Below, piece after piece: positions 62,794 to 64,000 of a stretch of 64,000 nt of DNA. Origin of the DNA: Lacihabitans soyangensis (GTDB lineage: Bacteria > Bacteroidota > Bacteroidia > Cytophagales > Spirosomataceae). How positions within the stretch are numbered: position 1 is the first letter of the stretch; each line of letters starts with the position of its first letter. The translations under genes were made by a program, and so were the position numbers. Below the pieces are notes generated by a model. It was not told the DNA's origin. It saw only the letters and a program-made list of their open reading frames with translations, and made no database searches. The stretch is taken from NCBI RefSeq assembly GCF_024343775.1, contig NZ_RJUF01000017.1:1-64000 (forward strand). The letters are read 5' to 3'.

Positions 62794-62839
62794 ATAACCC
62801 GAACTTAAGTTATACTTGAGACCCAAATTTTATTAAATA

Positions 62840-63808
62840 TCATTTCGGACAATATGTTTTTTTGTCGAGATAATAGCGTAGATGGATTGAAGTTGTAAGA
62901 AATCCATCATTTCCTTTTTCTCCTCTTCTTGGCGTTTCATTCGGATAACCAATAACCGGGAAAAACTTTTCTCCTGTCCCTGTAAAACCAGGGAAGCCCT
63001 GCCTTGAAGCCACCAAATTGAATAAAGTGTTTCTGTCTTTGCCATTTATTGCTGAATATCTCTCTTGGCTTCGGTTAGCAAACGGATCGGTAGAGTTAGG
63101 ATATGGTTCGGAAATAATATCGTCGAGCTGGTCGGTAAATGTAACTCGGTAGCAAATTTCTGCTGAAATGTCAATCTTTGAATTTATTTTTTTTCTAACA
63201 CCAAAACCTAATGGAATACTCAAATTTAAAGATTTGATAGCATTGGTAGTATTTAAAGGCTTCCATGCGGCAAGTTTATTGTTAGTTGCATCATATGTAC
63301 CACGTGCTTGAGGTGCATGATGGTAAATACCTATACCAGCTATAATGTAAGGCATTAGAGTAGTTCTATTTTCGTTTCTCCCACTGTAGAATCCATTTTT
63401 TAAGTTAATTAAGGAGACAAATGAAAGTTCCTTTAGGTCGTTTCTGAAATGAGAATTTCTTAGAAATTGATTGTCGAATTTGTTAGAGAGTCCTACCACT
63501 TTATTTTGGGTGCTGAGGTAATCATCCGCCATGATTCTGGCATAAGTAGCTGATACCCTCAATGAGTAAGAAGGATTTAAATGCCTCGTGAATGATATAT
63601 TGGCATTCCATCTTGTGGTTGATGTATATGCAAAACGATTGTTGAACGTATGGATATCTCCAAAATATTGACTACTGCCTATCCCAAGTCCAATCTCGTT
63701 TGTTTTTAAATACCTCTCATAAGGTGGTGGTTTAATTTTTTGAGCATAATTGTCGAAAAAAGTAAAAAAAACTAAGTAAAAAATGACGCTTTTTTTTGGA
63801 AACAGCAT
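62840..63808 (-). CDS. Outer-membrane beta-barrel protein (DUF6089-like)
   Basis: The 322-residue protein has a signal peptide (about 1-22, ending FFDNYAQ), then alternating amphipathic strands with many aromatic residues. NEIGLGIGSSQYFGDIHTFN near 37-56 and SLRVSATYARIMADDYLS near 82-99 resemble the DUF6089/outer-membrane porin-like group of Bacteroidota, where a GxxYxGD phrase is typical. A long charged loop with EKFFPVIGYPNETPRRGEKG lies near 282-301 before the last strand, which ends HLRYYLDKKTYC. The function is unknown. It lies just outside the repeat-bounded lasso island. Confidence 0.75.
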   Translation of the reverse strand: MLFPKKSVIFYLVFFTFFDNYAQKIKPPPYERYLKTNEIGLGIGSSQYFGDIHTFNNRFAYTSTTRWNANISFTRHLNPSYSLRVSATYARIMADDYLSTQNKVVGLSNKFDNQFLRNSHFRNDLKELSFVSLINLKNGFYSGRNENRTTLMPYIIAGIGIYHHAPQARGTYDATNNKLAAWKPLNTTNAIKSLNLSIPLGFGVRKKINSKIDISAEICYRVTFTDQLDDIISEPYPNSTDPFANRSQERYSAINGKDRNTLFNLVASRQGFPGFTGTGEKFFPVIGYPNETPRRGEKGNDGFLTTSIHLRYYLDKKTYCPK

Positions 63809-64000
63809 AAATGTGGAACTAGGGTTTTAGAAATTAATTAAATGATATAACGCTGCGGTTAAATTTTTGGTATTACCTTCTCTCCACAGAATTGGAGAGT
63901 GTCCATCACTTGATAAAGCTAAATTTTGCTTTATTTATGTACTAAATTGCGAATAACTAATTTTGGTTCACTAAGCAGTAGAAATATTATTGTTTATCCA

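Larger units (their letters stand above)
62382..62839. other. Gap between lasso B1 and the beta-barrel gene
   Basis: A 458-bp gap between two - strand genes. It holds a candidate B1 promoter and a + strand remnant of a Gfo/Idh/MocA gene, both listed separately. Nothing else is recognised. Confidence 0.6.

Overview
The window is a chromosomal segment of a low-GC Bacteroidota, most likely of the Cytophagales type. The signs are type IX secretion (T9SS) sorting domains, a CHU_C-type gliding-associated C-terminus, a NusG-like UpxY regulator, Wzi-family proteins, a paired DUF1800/DUF1501 system, TAnnTTTG promoters, frequent TTG starts, no clear Shine-Dalgarno sites, and word-like dispersed repeats. 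No species can be named from sequence alone.

Layout. 1-1100: a tail terminator, a short repeat patch and a cyclophilin gene. 1.1-28 kb: a capsule/exopolysaccharide locus on the + strand. It starts with a nucleotide-sugar dehydrogenase, then a repeat-rich gap, an UpxY antiterminator, a Wza-like SLBB export protein, GDP-mannose 4,6-dehydratase, a chain-length regulator, Wzx, a Wzy-like protein, GT11, GT2 and GT4 glycosyltransferases and two FkbM methyltransferases. A UDP-GlcNAc to UDP-L-FucNAc/L-QuiNAc module with a WbuB-like transferase follows, then an SDR epimerase and a WecA/MraY-like initiating transferase. A DUF1800/DUF1501 pair ends the run. 28-33 kb, on the - strand: two Wzi-family proteins around a T9SS type-B protein. 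33-37 kb: repeats, a small lipoprotein, a holin-like membrane protein, hisIE, tRNA-Gly and tRNA-Leu with a duplicated tRNA 3' end, and an RlpA-like protein. 37-51 kb: an AraC regulator and a + strand set of carbohydrate-catabolism genes (SDR, ROK, SIS, TIM-barrel isomerases, a PVC-type dehydrogenase with haem domain, MetE-like, MBL-fold, two Gfo/Idh/MocA proteins).

51-62.7 kb is the most notable region: a lasso-peptide (RiPP) locus. It holds a PqqD-like RRE protein (B1), a transglutaminase-like leader peptidase (B2), an asparagine-synthetase-like cyclase (C), and a 47-codon precursor gene (60317-60460, - strand) carrying the canonical YxxPxLxxxGxxxxxT leader. An HPr-kinase-like protein and a nucleotidyltransferase form a second operon. 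No ABC exporter is present. T9SS cargo genes and a C25 (gingipain/PorU-like) peptidase are interleaved. The locus lies between two direct copies of the 3' end of a Gfo/Idh/MocA gene (intact at 50749-50829, orphan fragment at 62713-62793), so it looks like a discrete inserted island. The window ends with an outer-membrane beta-barrel gene.
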